From contig JACTAT010000303.1 of assembly GCA_014526335.1 (NCBI GenBank), positions 144,224-208,223 on the forward strand: a DNA stretch of 64,000 bases, in the 5' to 3' direction. Source of the DNA: Chrysaora quinquecirrha (Eukaryota; Cnidaria; Scyphozoa; Semaeostomeae; Pelagiidae). Positions within the stretch are counted from its first letter, which is position 1. Each line of letters opens with the position of its first letter. Both the position numbers and the translations under genes were made by a program. Under the pieces are notes generated by a model that saw nothing but the letters and a program-made list of their open reading frames with translations, made no database searches and had not been told where the DNA came from. Shown here in pieces: positions 1 through 13,800 of the stretch.

Positions 1-578
1 CCCTTTCGAACAAACTAGTTGAATAAAAGCTGATTACTGAAGTGAGCTGTCCCTCGGGCTTTTCATTCTTCAAAAAGACGTACGAAATTGCTGCCAAACG
101 GAATGCAGAAAGAAAGACAAAGCCAAAGTCTAGAGTTTATTATGGTTTGCTTCTACAAAACTAAACAAAAGACAATGTGTGCATGTGTCGAAACAACGAC
201 TAAGGAAAATGCAATCAAACGTGTCGTGGACCGAAAACTGAAAGGTTTTATTCTGCTAATGAATTGGGAATATAGGAATGGGAGAAGTCGCAGGGGATAT
301 ATCGGCTCATTTCAGGTGATTTCAGGTGATTTACAGGTGATTTTAGGTGATTTTAACATTAATAACATATGTCTCTTGTTCATCGGCCAGCTAAAAAACA
401 CGGACCTCATGGAACTCACAGACTTTTTGTAAGCCATAAGTCTGCCTTTTTCAAAGCCCACGTTTTTCACTTTTGCATAAGGGAAAAGTGAATCTGTCAA
501 CTTTGCAGACTTTTCTTACACGAAACTTACATGAAACTTTCTCTTAACGTTACAGCTTATAATTAACACCCAAAAAGC

Positions 579-767
579 TTGGTCATTTATGAATTCTCGT
601 ACCAGTGTGATGCCAGGTATGTAAGTCACATGTCCCAGAGAATAGGAGATAGAACAAGACAACACTTCCCAACTTATAGCAGTCCAAACAGTTTCAGGCA
701 AAGACAGCAACCACCCAGCAGGTTCAATCAAAGACCTAGTCTTAAACAAAACACGATCCTGCCATAG
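579..767 (+). pseudogene. Penelope-like element GIY-YIG endonuclease remnant
   Basis: The frame encodes a short piece reading YQCDARYVSHMSQRIGDRTR followed by QHFP. It resembles the C-terminal endonuclease of Penelope-like retroelements, where a Cys-rich start leads into YVG-T-QR---RI--H-P. The usual Gly after YV is Ser here and the second Tyr/Gly motif is degraded. No reverse transcriptase was found next to it, so this is a decayed 3' fragment. It is inferred from motif resemblance only. Confidence 0.5.
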
Positions 768-1013
768 GAGGACCTTGGCTAACAACATAAACTGTGCAGA
801 TAATTACAGCAAGAATTTTTCTTGAATAATTGGCAAAGCAAAATCATTGTTCCATTAAGTAAATTTGAAATTTCTCCACATCAAAACCAAAAGGCAGATT
901 CAGTGTAGACAGAAAGAGAGTGTTTTCTCACTTGGGTTCCACAATTAAATCTTTTGAACAGGTAGGACTGTATAATTTAATTTCAACAATGTATTCAGAA
1001 ATCAATACCGTAC

Positions 1014-4000
1014 CTCTTCCTCCAATTCCTCTTCCATGCTGATTACACCATCTAATGGATTATATTCATCAGTAAGAAATCCTTTGCCTGGTTTTCTGTT
1101 GCCATTGCTGCTCTCCAAAAGACTGTCATTCTGATGTTCTGCAGCTGATAATTTAATGGCTGTGAAAAAGGTAACCCTGAGTATATGTGCTTACCAAACA
1201 AAAATCAAATAAGAGACCATCTGAAAATGGTATCACAATGGGTATCAGGTCGATTCATCCAAACTTGTGTTTTGCCCAAGTTCCTTTTCGCCCAAGCTGG
1301 ACTTTTCGCCCAACATTCTTGGTTGTTTCTCCCAGTACTTGCTATTTATCACTATTATTTTCACTAAAACAGTCACCAGTGTCAAAATGGGGGTTTTGGG
1401 GCAGAGCCCCCAATGTTATCAACCAAATAATTGAGAAATTACACGCAAAAATTTGTCTGTATCATCTCAGGTTCGGAGAAACAACCACAACAGGTTGGGC
1501 CAAACGTCTTGGCGGGCTGGGCGAAAAGGAAGTTGGGCGAAACGTTTTGAAAGTTCAAAATGGATGTTTAATTAATTAGTTTTAAATAATTCATTAGATA
1601 ATTAATTTAAAAGCCATTGACAGGAAAGCTCAAACAGGGCTTAACTTTTCCATTGCATTAAAGCAATGAATAACTTCCAACCAATCAGAAGTAGAATAAA
1701 TATGTTGGGCAAAAAAAAATTGTGGCAAATTCATTTAAAAATATACTATTAAAGGAAACTTTACCAAGCAGTTGGCCCGTGAAGTTTGTTTTTGGTCAAT
1801 TAAAACAGTCATAATAAAAACTGCAGCACCAACACTGGCCCCATAGAAATTGCCGAATTGCACCTGTTACTGAATATACTTGAATCCGAACAACAAGTTA
1901 CTGTTCACTGTTACAAGTAACGGTTTACTGCCGAAATCAGTCTTCTTCATATCAATAAGCGGCTTTGTGATACAAAAGCAGGTCCCAAATTTAAATGACT
2001 AAGCTGAGCATTAGAATACATTTACAATAGACAATTACCCTAAGGATGGCAATGAGGAACTTTTTACCAAGATGCATTGAGTTCTTTAATCTAATTCCTA
2101 TAGAATCTTTAAAGATTCGTAACTCGGACGAAATGCATCTTGGTACAAAGATCCTCAACGTAATCGTCTATTGGAAAAAGAAACCAAAGAATTGTAAAAT
2201 AAATTGAAATATACCAGATAAATCCACACTGAATGTTTCCTCATTCTTCAAATTCTGATCTTTATTTCCTTTAACATCAGAAACTAGATCAACAGCTGCT
2301 GTTTTATTTTCAAAGTCCTAAAAAGGAAGAGGTTGAATATGTAAAATGTCACCAATTTTTTGCTCCCTAAATACTGTAACATGAATGGCTTGGAAGCAAA
2401 ACCAATAATAATGGAAGAAAAATGGTTCAAGTATGGTTAAATATTGCAGGCAAATATTGCTATGCAAATAGTGGAGAAAATCTGTTTCTGTTTCCCCTGC
2501 TGTTACATATTGCTAACAGCAAATTAATGTGTTTGATGAAAATTGTCTATAAATTTTACGTATCTTATTGAGCTATTTACTCAACAAAAATGACAACCAG
2601 AGGAATATCAGCACATCAATCATAGGCAGTTTAATTGCAACCAATTTTGTTGCAATGTGCTATGCATTCTGCACTCTGCAAAGTCTGCACTTGCAATAAA
2701 TTTGTGTAACACAATTTTTTAGTACATACAGTATATCTCAAATGGGATATCTTTATAAGGATTGATTTAAACATTTATGCTACTAAGAAGTGCCAAAACA
2801 CAATGAAGAAGACTGTTTGCAACAGTAGTTCAAGTATAATTGCTATAGTTGCCTAACTGCCATATTCTCTCAAAAGAGCCCCCCCCCCCCATCTCCAATG
2901 AGCCAATGAAAAATCATAAATATAGATAGAGATCGACAAATTATCACAATTTATAAAATTGCCATAAACCAGCGGAAACATTCTCTTGACACATACTTCC
3001 ATACTTCTTTCGTCTGACACTCCTCAGACCTGGGGGGAGTACTTCACTTATAAATGGACGGGGATGTGACGCCTAGATTTAGGAAACCCACCCACTTATA
3101 ATGTAAACCTTTGCAGAAACAGACCCTGTTTTATGAGTAGAAATAAGTGGAACATGAGAATAATAAGACTTTATAGACCTATTCATTGCTTGATATTGTA
3201 CTACGAACAACTTTGACGTGATTTTGCCACTTTTCTGACCGAATTAAAGTTAAACTTTCGACTTTTGTTCAATTTGCCACCCACTTTTATCGGGTTTTGG
3301 TTAAAATCATACCCATGTTTAGAGAATTTCAGTGCCCAAAATCCACCCATATGGGTGGCACATAACCGTACCCAAATTATACCAAGTACCCAAATTATAC
3401 TAAGTACCCCAACGGGTCCTCAGACCAGCTATTGGGTTTTGATGTGGACAGATTCCAAAACGCTGAGATGAAAAAAAGATCTGGCCCTGCCAATTATTCG
3501 AATACAACCCCTGTTGTAATTTTCTGGACACCCCAGGTTATCTAGTAAATGTTGTCCTATGGTATGTAGAATCATGCTTAAGAGTGGGCTGTTGCCTCGA
3601 GTTGCGGGGTGGTTGCTCCCTTTGCCGAAAGTTGTGGTTATGAATGTTGGTAGGAACATGCTGTTTTACCCTTTCCCCTAGTCACTGGGAAGTGCAACCT
3701 ACGTAGCTGGCATCAAACCAGCAAGAAAATTCATCAAGTAATCAAACTTTCTGTGTGATAGGCAGGCAATCCCTTTGAATAGACGGCAGAACTTTCCAAG
3801 TGCTAAAAATCAATCTAGGGTTGGCAGCAGCGAAACACTTAGTAATGGTCTTATTTATTTGATCTTCCAATCACAAGGAAACATTGCCAAGCCACTGCCT
3901 TTTGTAAGTAAACAGGGCACTTTTGTGGACCATACTAGACATATCAGTAGGATTGAATGCCAGCTGCAAATAATGACCAAACCAGAAAAAAGGCCATTCA

Positions 4001-5564
4001 ATGACCATTTAGATGCTCAAGATGCAAAAAATTAAATGAGGGCACCCAGCCACCCAGTACCATAGATATCATCAGCCTTTGCATTTGTCCAAAGCAAGTT
4101 TGCAGAACATGCTTCAATACTGAAAGGAATAGAATTGTTTCTTTGTGAAGGCATTGAACAGCTCATTATCTTTGCCACAATATTACATTAAATGTGCCAA
4201 TTCACCTATTTTCCCAAGCCAAGCATGAAGTTATTTCTAGTTGTTTTCCAGTACCTGGCAACATTTGGTTTGCTATTCCAAGTAAATGTGAATTTGAAGT
4301 AAAATTTGCTGCACCATTCCAATTGTTGCAAGTGGAGACGATTCCCTGACAAGAAATGTCTACCGTTTCCTGGAAAAATGTTGTGCAAACCTAGACCTCC
4401 TGGAAAAGGTCTATTGATAAAGAAAATTGATTTGCTTTCCTTATAGACCTTACAAAAGAGGTCTGGGTCTGCCTGATATTTTTTTAGAAACTGGAGGACA
4501 TCTTGAGTAAGAACCCTCCCCATGGGGGGCCTATTATAGGGGGCCCAAAAGCCACGAAACTGCGAAAAAAAAGCTTAAAGCCGCAATCCGTCAAAAAATA
4601 ATTGGCTAAGCTGCTGCCAATTATTATTACTTGTCGACATCACATTAACGGCTCCAGTAGCTTGTCAATTGACATTTATCCAGTCGCTTGTTCACTGGGA
4701 TACTTTTTCCTGTTTTCTGGAGCCACAGAGCCTTCTTCACGAATATTTCTTGTGAAACTCAGAAACTCAACTTTTTTCTGAAGCCGCAAACCGTAGAAAA
4801 AGCAGTGCAAAATCCGTAAGCCGCACTCAAAATAGGGGTTGAAGCTGTGAAGCTGCATACCTATAATAGGCCCCCCCATGTGCAGCGACATGTACTGCAG
4901 TCTTATCAGGAGAGGTATAATAGCAAAGGTTGCTTCAAAGTCTTTTCCCTGTATCATTGTTTTGGTCACTTTCGACATTCCCAGCAATCAAATCTGCAAC
5001 TTTCGAAATTTCAAAAATTGTACCTAACTTTTAAAATTTTAAACATAAAACAATGAAAACGAAAATTCAGTTCATTTTGAAACTGCTTATTAAGAAAAAT
5101 GAAGGAGTAGATTCAATAATATTAAGAAAAAAAAGAAAAGTGCGTTGCGTGTGTGAGTACCGTCGTCGACAAGGTCCATGTCCCGAGCGAGGGAAGCGAG
5201 GGAGAGAAGTCAGGTCAGATGAGAAGTCTAAGGCGATGCGTTTATATTAAATCACAAATTCAAGGCGTCGTAATGAAGATTAAACCATAATTTTCCATCT
5301 AAAAAGGAACCTAATTTGTAGTGGCGCAGGAACCCATACCCACTAGGGACCAGTATCCGCTAGACCAGCTAGGCCTTATAATTAGGCCGTCTTCCTCTCC
5401 CCAACGTAGGCCTAGATATGTCAACTGCAGGCCATTGCAAAAAGCCAAATAACTTCTCTGCAGTGACACAAAACTAGCCGATAGTTAAGTACAGTATATG
5501 TGTGAAGAATTAATAACCAACTTACTGGCAAAGTAGTGTCGAAACCAAAGAATGAATCTGCCAT
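1014..5564 (-). CDS. Unrecognised acidic protein, first three exons (partial)
   Basis: Three exons on the minus strand join with matching phases: 5526-5564 (start MADSFFGFDTTLP, donor GTAAG), 2215-2317 and 1014-1159. Together they give about 96 residues. The protein is hydrophilic and acidic: the second exon is rich in D, E, K and N, and the third ends in the run MEEELEEE just before a GTACGG donor. No signal peptide, membrane segment or catalytic motif is visible. The N-terminus FFGFDT is distinctive, but I cannot assign a family with confidence; an RNA-metabolism adaptor such as a Pat1-like protein was considered and not supported. Later exons would lie beyond the left edge. Phase agreement across two introns makes a real gene likely. 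Confidence 0.6.
1260..1558. mobile_element. MITE with TTTCGCCCAA inverted repeats
   Basis: The ends are inverted copies over about 40 bases: AAGTTCCTTTTCGCCCAA on the left faces GGGCGAAAAGGAAGTTGGGC on the right. A small hairpin (TTTTGGGGCAGAGCCCCCAA) sits inside. There is no coding capacity. It lies inside the acidic-protein gene, downstream of exon 3's acceptor. A related GGTTGGGCAAATT scrap occurs near 9690. The target duplication was not resolved. Confidence 0.55.
3025..3425. repeat. Dispersed repeat, copy 1
   Basis: The segment contains CATACCCATGTTTAGAGAAT, a CCACCCATATGGGTGGC palindrome and CCGTACCCAAATTATAC. The last two recur at 24340-24400, and a related inverted stretch is at 30046-30150. 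This is an interspersed family of unknown class lying in intron 1 of the acidic-protein gene. Confidence 0.5.
3440..4520. other. Intronic sequence, nothing recognised
   Basis: Open frames here are short and lack domain motifs or good splice context. I see no RNA gene or element ends. Confidence 0.4.
4524..4877. mobile_element. MITE with GGGGGCCTATTATAGG inverted repeats
   Basis: The left end GGGGGGCCTATTATAGG is mirrored by CCTATAATAGGCCCCCCC at the right end, with further imperfect complementarity inward (CCACGAAACTGCG against AGCTGTGAAGCTGC). It is non-coding, about 354 bp, and embedded in the first intron of the acidic-protein gene. CATG borders both ends, which may be part of the target site. 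Confidence 0.6.
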
Positions 5565-5743
5565 TCCAGCTTTCGTGAACCTGCATTCCCTTTATCTTTC
5601 TTCCTGACCTGTACTTCTTCCCACTCGACTGAGTTCTGCCGGTGCTCAGGCCCTTTTGATGTTTTCGTGGAAAAAATACAAAACTGAAGCTAATTCTTCA
5701 TGTAATGATTTTGCTGCGGTCAAATGCAAGTGCGAATGCCGAG

Positions 5744-6085
5744 GGTGGTTCCAGTTAATATCCGTACCCCCCCCCCTATGGAAGAGACCTCAAAAATAGG
5801 CTGATTTCCGTATTTTTACTGCCAAAATTGCAGACAGCCCCGGAATTTGGACCATTTTTAGACCATAACCTCTGGATTTTACCCTATGGAAGACACAAAA
5901 TTTTAAGTTTCAGCCCTGGATTTTGTCAATTTCAATTGAGAGCTCTGGATTTTTGTGGGTTTTTTCAAATCCACCCTTGGATTTTAGACTTTTTACACTT
6001 CGGAACCCATGGATTTTCCGAAATTTTCGTACATCCCTGGATTTTGTCTTCCATAGGGGGGGTACGGATATTAACTGGAACCACC
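5744..6085. mobile_element. 342-bp MITE with CCGAG target duplication
   Basis: Near-perfect terminal inverted repeats of about 40 bases begin GGTGGTTCCAGTTAATATCC and run through CGTAC, a C-run and TATGGAAGA. Both ends are flanked by CCGAG (5739-5743 and 6086-6090), a 5-bp duplication. The interior has several copies of the word TGGATTTT as subterminal repeats and no transposase. It lies just upstream of the first exon of the acidic-protein gene. The superfamily was not assigned. Confidence 0.75.
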
Positions 6086-6090
6086 CCGAG

Positions 6091-7885
6091 TTACATTTTC
6101 CGTTTTCAGGAGGGTTGAGTTTATCGTATGATCCCGTGAAAGATGGGAGCACAAAATTGAAAAACCACACACCAATCCCATGCGAAAATCCAGTAACCAA
6201 TAAAACACCCTCCTGGCGGCATTAACCCCAGTTAAACCAGTGCTCTAACCTGCATTTTCTCTCAACGGGAGACTAGGGAAGTCTGCGTTTTGTGCATTAG
6301 CCCTTTAACTGCCTGAATATAAGTATATTTTTAAGCATTTACCGTAAATTCCATGATAAACTATTTCTGATTTTTGCCATTTTTACAACAAATCGATTAT
6401 TGACCATTCTTTTCACCAAGAAATGAAGGACAGGGCCTGGGAAACCAAGATTTCACAGCTTTCTCGTCTATTCAGACCCATGACACGCTCTTTTTCCTCT
6501 CGGTTTGTTCCATTTCTTCTTACTCTATAGCAATTTTCTGCTGGAAAACAGCCAACAGGTGCATTGCCTGCCGGAAAGATGATTTCCCCTGGTCTCGACT
6601 ACGTAGGCAAAACTGGGCAATGCACTCCGGGTTCGGACATCAAGTCTGGAAAATTTTTACAAGTTATAACTTATTCAGATCTGTAAACAAGCAGAGTTTA
6701 TCGTAACAAGCCTTTGATATTTTTCAGGGCATCGTTTCGGGAGAGATTCGTCTCCCGACATTGATGAAACATTGATGAAACAAATTCGAATTTATTAAAA
6801 ACGCTTTATAATAAGGGTGTTGACGTTCTTGGTGAGTTCTTTCCCTTCTTTTAATTGAGAAAAAGTTATTAAATAAAAACTGCAATGTAAGACGTTACAT
6901 GCGATACAAATGGAAACAGTTCTAAGCCAATGTTAGCAGCATTATAAGTAAAACCAGTCGTTGATTAACACAGATTTACAATAACAAAAGCAAAAGCTAC
7001 AGCAATGGTAAAAGCCATTGTGATTGATGGTGTACCTTCCGAAAAGCTTTAAATAGCAGAACTTCCGACAATAATTATCGTCCAGATACCTAACTCGAAA
7101 CGTTATATTAGCAAAGTGCAAGGGGCGAGATACGAAATACATAAATCTAGTGAGCGAATAGTTGAAATGTAATAAGGGCAAATTAGCAGTAATCGCTAAT
7201 CAAAACAAGTTTATGGAGGGTTTCAATTTCCTTTAGACTTTGGGTGAGTCTTTTTCAGCTGTTCTCATCTACAGTTGAACCTCAATATCTCAAATCGGCC
7301 TCCTGTTCAAATGGACAAGGCACGTTTCGAAATATCGAGGGTTTTCATACTTTAATACATACGTGAAGCAAGCCCAAAGCACGTCAGAATCAGGAAGACA
7401 AGAGGAATTGAGGCATTCAAGTTAAACGGCCATCGACATATGAAAATCCAACTGCATTTTTAAGGAACGTATTCGTCTCATAAGACTTCCCTTTAAAGTA
7501 GACTCAGTCATAAAATGTTGGAAAAAGCTTCTCATACAAATAATTTCGGAGTTGACTAAACTTTGATTAAACTTCAGACCCTGTGTTAATTGTCAAATTT
7601 AGTATTGGTGATTCCCAAACGAAAATTATAACACCTCATTGAATGATGACGTACGATAGCCTCAAATTAAGGCTAGCCAATAAGTCTATTTTACAGCCTT
7701 GAAATAACAAGTTAGTGGGTTATGATATTATGCTTGCTAGCCTAGATTAATTACTTCATAAAAAAGATTATGTAAATAAGACAGCACATTGGTGCATAAT
7801 GATAAGTGCAGGGTTTCGTTGAAGTGAGTTCCTTCAAAGTTCTTCAATGACTGAGTGAAACAAGCTGTGATAAAAAAAATGTTCA
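6091..7885. other. Intergenic, one lone transposon end
   Basis: No gene is supported between the acidic-protein gene and the tetraspanin. Near 7272 the sequence CAGTTGAACCTCAATATCTC resembles the terminus of a Tigger/pogo element, with no matching partner end identified. Confidence 0.4.
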
Positions 7886-10800
7886 TCAAAGGTATGATTT
7901 TTGATTGAAAAGTTCGATCTGATCTTTAATTTGATTGACGAAGATGTGTGCCATGATAACACCAATTATCTGAAATAAGAAACAAAAGTTCACTCCATCA
8001 TTCCAATTCTTATTTAATTAGTACATCTATGAACACTTTTCTCTTACACCCAATCAAAAGCAATCAATATTATTTTGAATGATCATAAAGAAAACATTGA
8101 GCACCAACCAGTGGTAATGTAAAGGCAACAGCAGCTCCTGCAACAGCCATCAAATTGTTTTTGAAGAAAGTAAGAATAACATCCATACATGTATCCAACT
8201 GCAAGTATTCACCCATTTTCAAACGCTAAAAAATTCAATTTATCAACTATTATATAAAGTGTTAAATGTTAAAAATGTTAAAAATTGAGCTCCATGCAAG
8301 GCCTGTACAAAAGACCCGAGTAAAACATATGATGACAGTGTTAATATTGTCAAATTTAAGCCAAGCTTAAGTCAACAACTCGCATAGTTCGAACTACATA
8401 AATGCTGATTCTCAATTTTTTGGAGCCAATTATCACAACTGACTGTTGGACACAAGGATTGTTGCAATAGTTGGCAACTGGTTGCTAGATGACGGCAACT
8501 AGTTTGCAGATAGTATTGGGGTATTAGGCATGTTCTGTGATTAGTTTACAACTGACTCCCGTCAGTTGCAGTCGACATGAGCATGTGATAACCTCTTGCG
8601 ATAACAAACAATCATATGCTCCCGGTTCTGACGTGTTGTTGACATGTCAACCTAGGTTAGCAGTTTAAACTAGCTAAGATTTGTCTTCTCGCACCATATA
8701 GGTCAACACAAGCCTGTTTAACAAGCATTCTTGGAATACAGTATCATATGAATATTATTAACCTCTTCTTCAAATAGCAAAATGGAATGTATACCAGCGT
8801 ATGTCACTAATTAGTATCAATGAGTCATTCAGTTTGTTTCATTGATATAAATGGATTTTCATTTTTAAGATAGCAAGACCTAGATGGCATAGTATAGCAG
8901 ATTATCAGTATATGATGCATTAAACAGTGAGAATTGTTAAGATTCTGTTTACAATTTCTGTTAATTCCTGTACCACCACCGCTAAAAATCCCTAATAAAA
9001 GAATGGCTGAAAAACATCCAATAATCCTTTCATTGTTAAAAGCCTTTGCATTAATAAATGACCATGAATCTAATAAGGTAGACAAAATGGCTTTTAAGAT
9101 TGGGTAACTCCAATAAGATGATAACACAGTACTACTTACCAATCTGTTCCTTCTGATTCTATATCCACATTGCTTATTCCTTTGGAACTAAAACAAAGGT
9201 TATATGATGATTGAAAAAATTCTGTCTAGAGAGCATGAAGGACCTTCATTCTTTGAAAGCTGTGTCTTGTTATAAAATATGATACAGCCAATTTGTGAAA
9301 TGATTAAGGTTTGAGGCCACAACTTACAACATGGGAGTTAATGTTAATACAAACCTTTCTCAAGCAGCAAGACCAAGGAACACCACATGACTGAATGGTT
9401 GTTGCTCCACAACTGAAATATGGATTCCAGTCCCAATCATCAGTGTTTGTACTTCCACAGCACTTGAACTGAAAAATATGGGTTAACTCTCAAATCAATT
9501 TGTTTAATGAGCCTCAAAATGTTTGAATTTATGGAATGACCTGACTAGGTGATTCTTCAAGCCTCTGAATTGTTTGAAAGAAATTATAGACAAAAACGCC
9601 AAAGTGTTCATCCATGGATAAGTTGTGCATTCAGGTTAGGCAAATTGAGCTTTGACTGATTGAACTACATGTTATGAAAGGTAGGGCAAAAGGAGGTTGG
9701 GCAAATTCAGACCTGTCAAGTCTCCTGCATTTCGCAGAAGATTCTTGCATTGTAAACAGGAATGTTGTCTCACTCCCGCATGTAATATTTGCAAAATCTG
9801 TGTATATTGCTACTTAATCAAATTTTTAAGCAATGGTTCTACAGCTTTATGTTTAATTTCTTAAGGCTTTTCCTCTCTTTCTCGTGGGTTTACTTTTCTG
9901 TTTATTAATACGCCTTTTCACATTTGGGCTTTGTTTTCAAAAACATTGAAAATCAAGTCATAGAGAAATTTTGACTTCAGATTTGAATTCAGCACCTTCG
10001 ATATTTTTAAAAACGAGGCCCTTAGTTGAAAAGGAGTATAATTTATACCAAATATGCCCTGCAAAAGCTGTTTCAGAGGGTCGAGAAACCAAAATTTTGT
10101 CTTCACCCAAACGTATGGGGTAGCAGTTTCAGGAAATGTTAATCTCCGTCCTATAAGTTTACAGACCTTGAAAGGTCTGAAAATTAGAGGCTGGAAAATG
10201 GATTCAAAGGATCCCAAGGATATAACAATTAAGAAAATGAAGCATTAAGAAAACTAACCTCATACTGAATTCTGTCAATCAGATTCCTTAGATCCTGGTT
10301 GCTTGTGTACTTTCTAATTGCCACTTGCACCTTGCTGTTGATCAATTTCTTTGTCTAAGGAAATTTCATAAACCATAAAGAAATGTTAAGCTTAATATCT
10401 TGCTGATAAGTTATTACTCGTCTGAGTGTGCAGCATTTCACATGCCTTCATCAAACTGCACGTGTGATTGGTACGAATGTGCCAATTTTTTCCATTCAGA
10501 TAATCAAGATGTGACACAATGAAGACTTTTTTATGTTCATTTTACAAACTTTGTCAATAAATCGTCAAGAAATCTTAACTGTTGCTTTCATTAAGTTCTT
10601 TATTGACAAAGAATTTGTAAAAAGACAGCTCAGAAGGCCTAATCTTTTATGAAAGTCTTCAAATAGCTGATTTGATTATTGTTCTCGTATAATGTCAACT
10701 TCATCAGTTAATAAAACTATCATGCTTATCTTTTTTATGATTTTTGACTATTTAAGAAATTACCAATCATTTATATTCACAAGCCCTAGATTTGACTGTG

Positions 10801-13800
10801 GAAGATATTTCGCTTGTAAAATCTGGAAAATCCAGTTTTGCAAGTGCGACTCTTTGCACACCTTGGATGATTTGGGCTTGTGTGGAGACGTGCCCATGCG
10901 ATTGCACGCCTCAAACTACAAAGACTGCTACAACAAATTGTTTCACCAAAAATAAAACCTGCATATGCATACCAGAAAGACATACCATATCATAATGGCA
11001 TGGAATTAAATGGACATTTCATAACAATGCAAGTTCACGTAATTGGCAATGAAAAAACCCACCTCTGGCCAGAAGGAAAATGCAAGAATTCCTCCAACAC
11101 ACTCAAGAAGCAATATGACAACCAAAATGTACTTATACTACAAAAGAAACGATTCAATTAAAAGTTGATCAACACTACAAAAAACAGAGACAAAACAGTG
11201 GGCAAAGCAACTGTGAATTAAAAAAAGAAATAGCTGTACACCAGCTCCACATATTTACTACACTATCCTCACAAAAGTATTGCATAGCTTGACCTAAAAT
11301 GGCAGCCAACAGTAGCAGTAGGCCCAAATAACAAAATTTACATAACAAAGCCATGACGGCTCAGGGGCTTTGCCGGACTTGATATAGGCGGGAAAATGTT
11401 CACAATTTCATTGACTTCCAATTAAAATAAAAAGTAAATGATTTATTTGTTGCTTTTAGTGGAAATAATGAAAAACTTTTAAGCAATGCCTTCCAGATTT
11501 CGAGCGAAATATTTCAAGAGTTGTCTTGATAAACAGCGATGTACGAACCATTATCCAGACTTTTGCAACAAGTTTTCATGGTTTATCGACATAAAATAGT
11601 TAAAACTTTAATTTGCCATTTAAATTTTCACTCTAAGTGTACTTAAAGAGAAGAATTAGGGATTGAAATTATTGGTAAAGATTTTCGTTGAGTAACTTTT
11701 AAAGTTGTTGTTTTGATACAAAAATAAATTTTGGACTTGAAGTAGTTTTAAGAACATTTTATGAAAAATTTCATTCACATATTTCAAAACTTTAGTTATT
11801 GCAAAATATTGCAAATTATTTTGAAGCAAATTTCTTGCTTTATAGAGAAGCAATTGCAAATTTTCAAAATAACCCTATTTTGGGCCTTATCCAAAGTCAC
11901 TTACCTGTCATTGTTGTCCACAAAATAATCTCTGTTTTCTTTATGAGAACCTCTCTTTTGATCGAAAATTATAACATGACATAAAAGTTTTGGCTATTTT
12001 ATATACACCTGGCCTGCCTGAGCTGACCCGCTCTCCATATAAACACAAAGTGAACAAACAAAGATTCTTTTGTTCCTGCAGATCTCGGCCAGGTGAGATT
12101 CGCATCCTTTGATCTCACTTGGCCAAGCCAGCTTGCTAAACCGGGCAGGCCCTTAGAAGTCTTCTGGTAATATAGATATACTTGCCTTCTTAAAAAGCTA
12201 ACCTATATCCATCTGCCCTTTGAAGAATGTGTTTCTGTGCAGAATAATGACTAGACAAATTCTTATGAAAATAAATCACTTACGGTTTCCAACAGGCAGA
12301 TATTTTCTCTGAGTGCTCCAACGCAGCCACAGAAAGAAACAAGGAAGATGCAAACCCCAACAGTAATGATGATGACAGCAGGATCTGTCACAAAATCAGA
12401 AACTTCAGCATAGCCAGTCTTTTGAAGTACAGCCCAAGCTCCAATACCAATAAAGGCTCCACCTACCAGCTACAAATCAATTAACACAGATTCTTTATAA
12501 ATTGATTACTGTAAATCCTTTATAAGCCCCCACCTCTGAAAGAGACCCTCCCTCAAATAAGCTCAAATTCAGAATTCATTTTGCAAATAAGCCCCATTCC
12601 TTCCCCCTAGAACTATTCCCAGGCCTTATAAATATCAAGGTTAAGTTTAAGAAAACCACTGACAACTCAGTCAGACTGGTTTCGCCCAATTTCAGGGCTC
12701 ATCAGTGCAGCTAGACTGAGTGAGGACCTTAGCCCAACGTTAGATGCTAGGTTAAATGGCTGTCAGTGGTATTACACGTGGGAGGTGGAAATTAGAAGCC
12801 AAGAAGAAGAACGCATGCACCTTTGAGCCTTATATATATGCTTGGTCTATAATGTTTCAGTCAAGTATGGAAATACTGAGTAAGCTGGTGCTGAAAGGTT
12901 CTACAATATATTCAACCATTAATCTCTTGTTGGCTGTAGGCAAGCAGCTGATTATTGAGTATATCATACAAGTTATCCTGCTCTTTCAGCTATTTTATCC
13001 AAAATACACAAGGAACTGCTTAACTTGTCAATATAGCACTTTTCCCCTGAACTTTTCCCCTATCTTGAATAAGCCATCTCCTTGAATAAGCTACCACTTT
13101 GAAATTCATTTTGACGAGGATTAACAGAATCGAATATTTCATTGAACTTTAAACATAGGCTGTGCAACAGTCCTGGTCATGAAGATTTTAACAAGTGGAA
13201 GCAGGTGGTCAAATCGCCATCATTGAGAGTCAGGCAGGCAATTTTTAGATTCCTAAGAGTCGCAGGAGAACGCTTTCCAAATGTACTGACACATAGATAA
13301 TTTAGATGAGAACCAAGAAATTTCATAATCAAAACAACTCAAGACTTTTTGCTACAGACCAATGAGCATGAATTCCAAAACTGAGGATTTTTGCTGCACT
13401 GATGTGGCACACTAATGTGCAAACATTTTAAATGCTTCTATGCTGAAAATTAAAATTGTGTTAAGACTCTTTTTTCACTGTTGCAGTACACGCTGTTTTT
13501 TTATAAGGAACCACTTTATAAGGAACCTACATGTAGAAGGCCCGAAAATTTAAAGAACTTATACTACTAAAGAGAAAATCACTAAGGAACTTTTCATTAT
13601 TGAATATTTTTATCACTACAAACAATCCAGAATGAGAAAGCCCGTTCCATTCATTTGCAGTCAAAAATCACATAAATTGTACTTTACGCATGTATCAAAT
13701 GAATCCTTGAGTAGTTTCGAGCTTTGCTTACATGCAAATGTCTCTATACAGTAGTCATTAAACTGCGTGAGCAGTTAAAATCAAAGAACTATTAAGGAAC

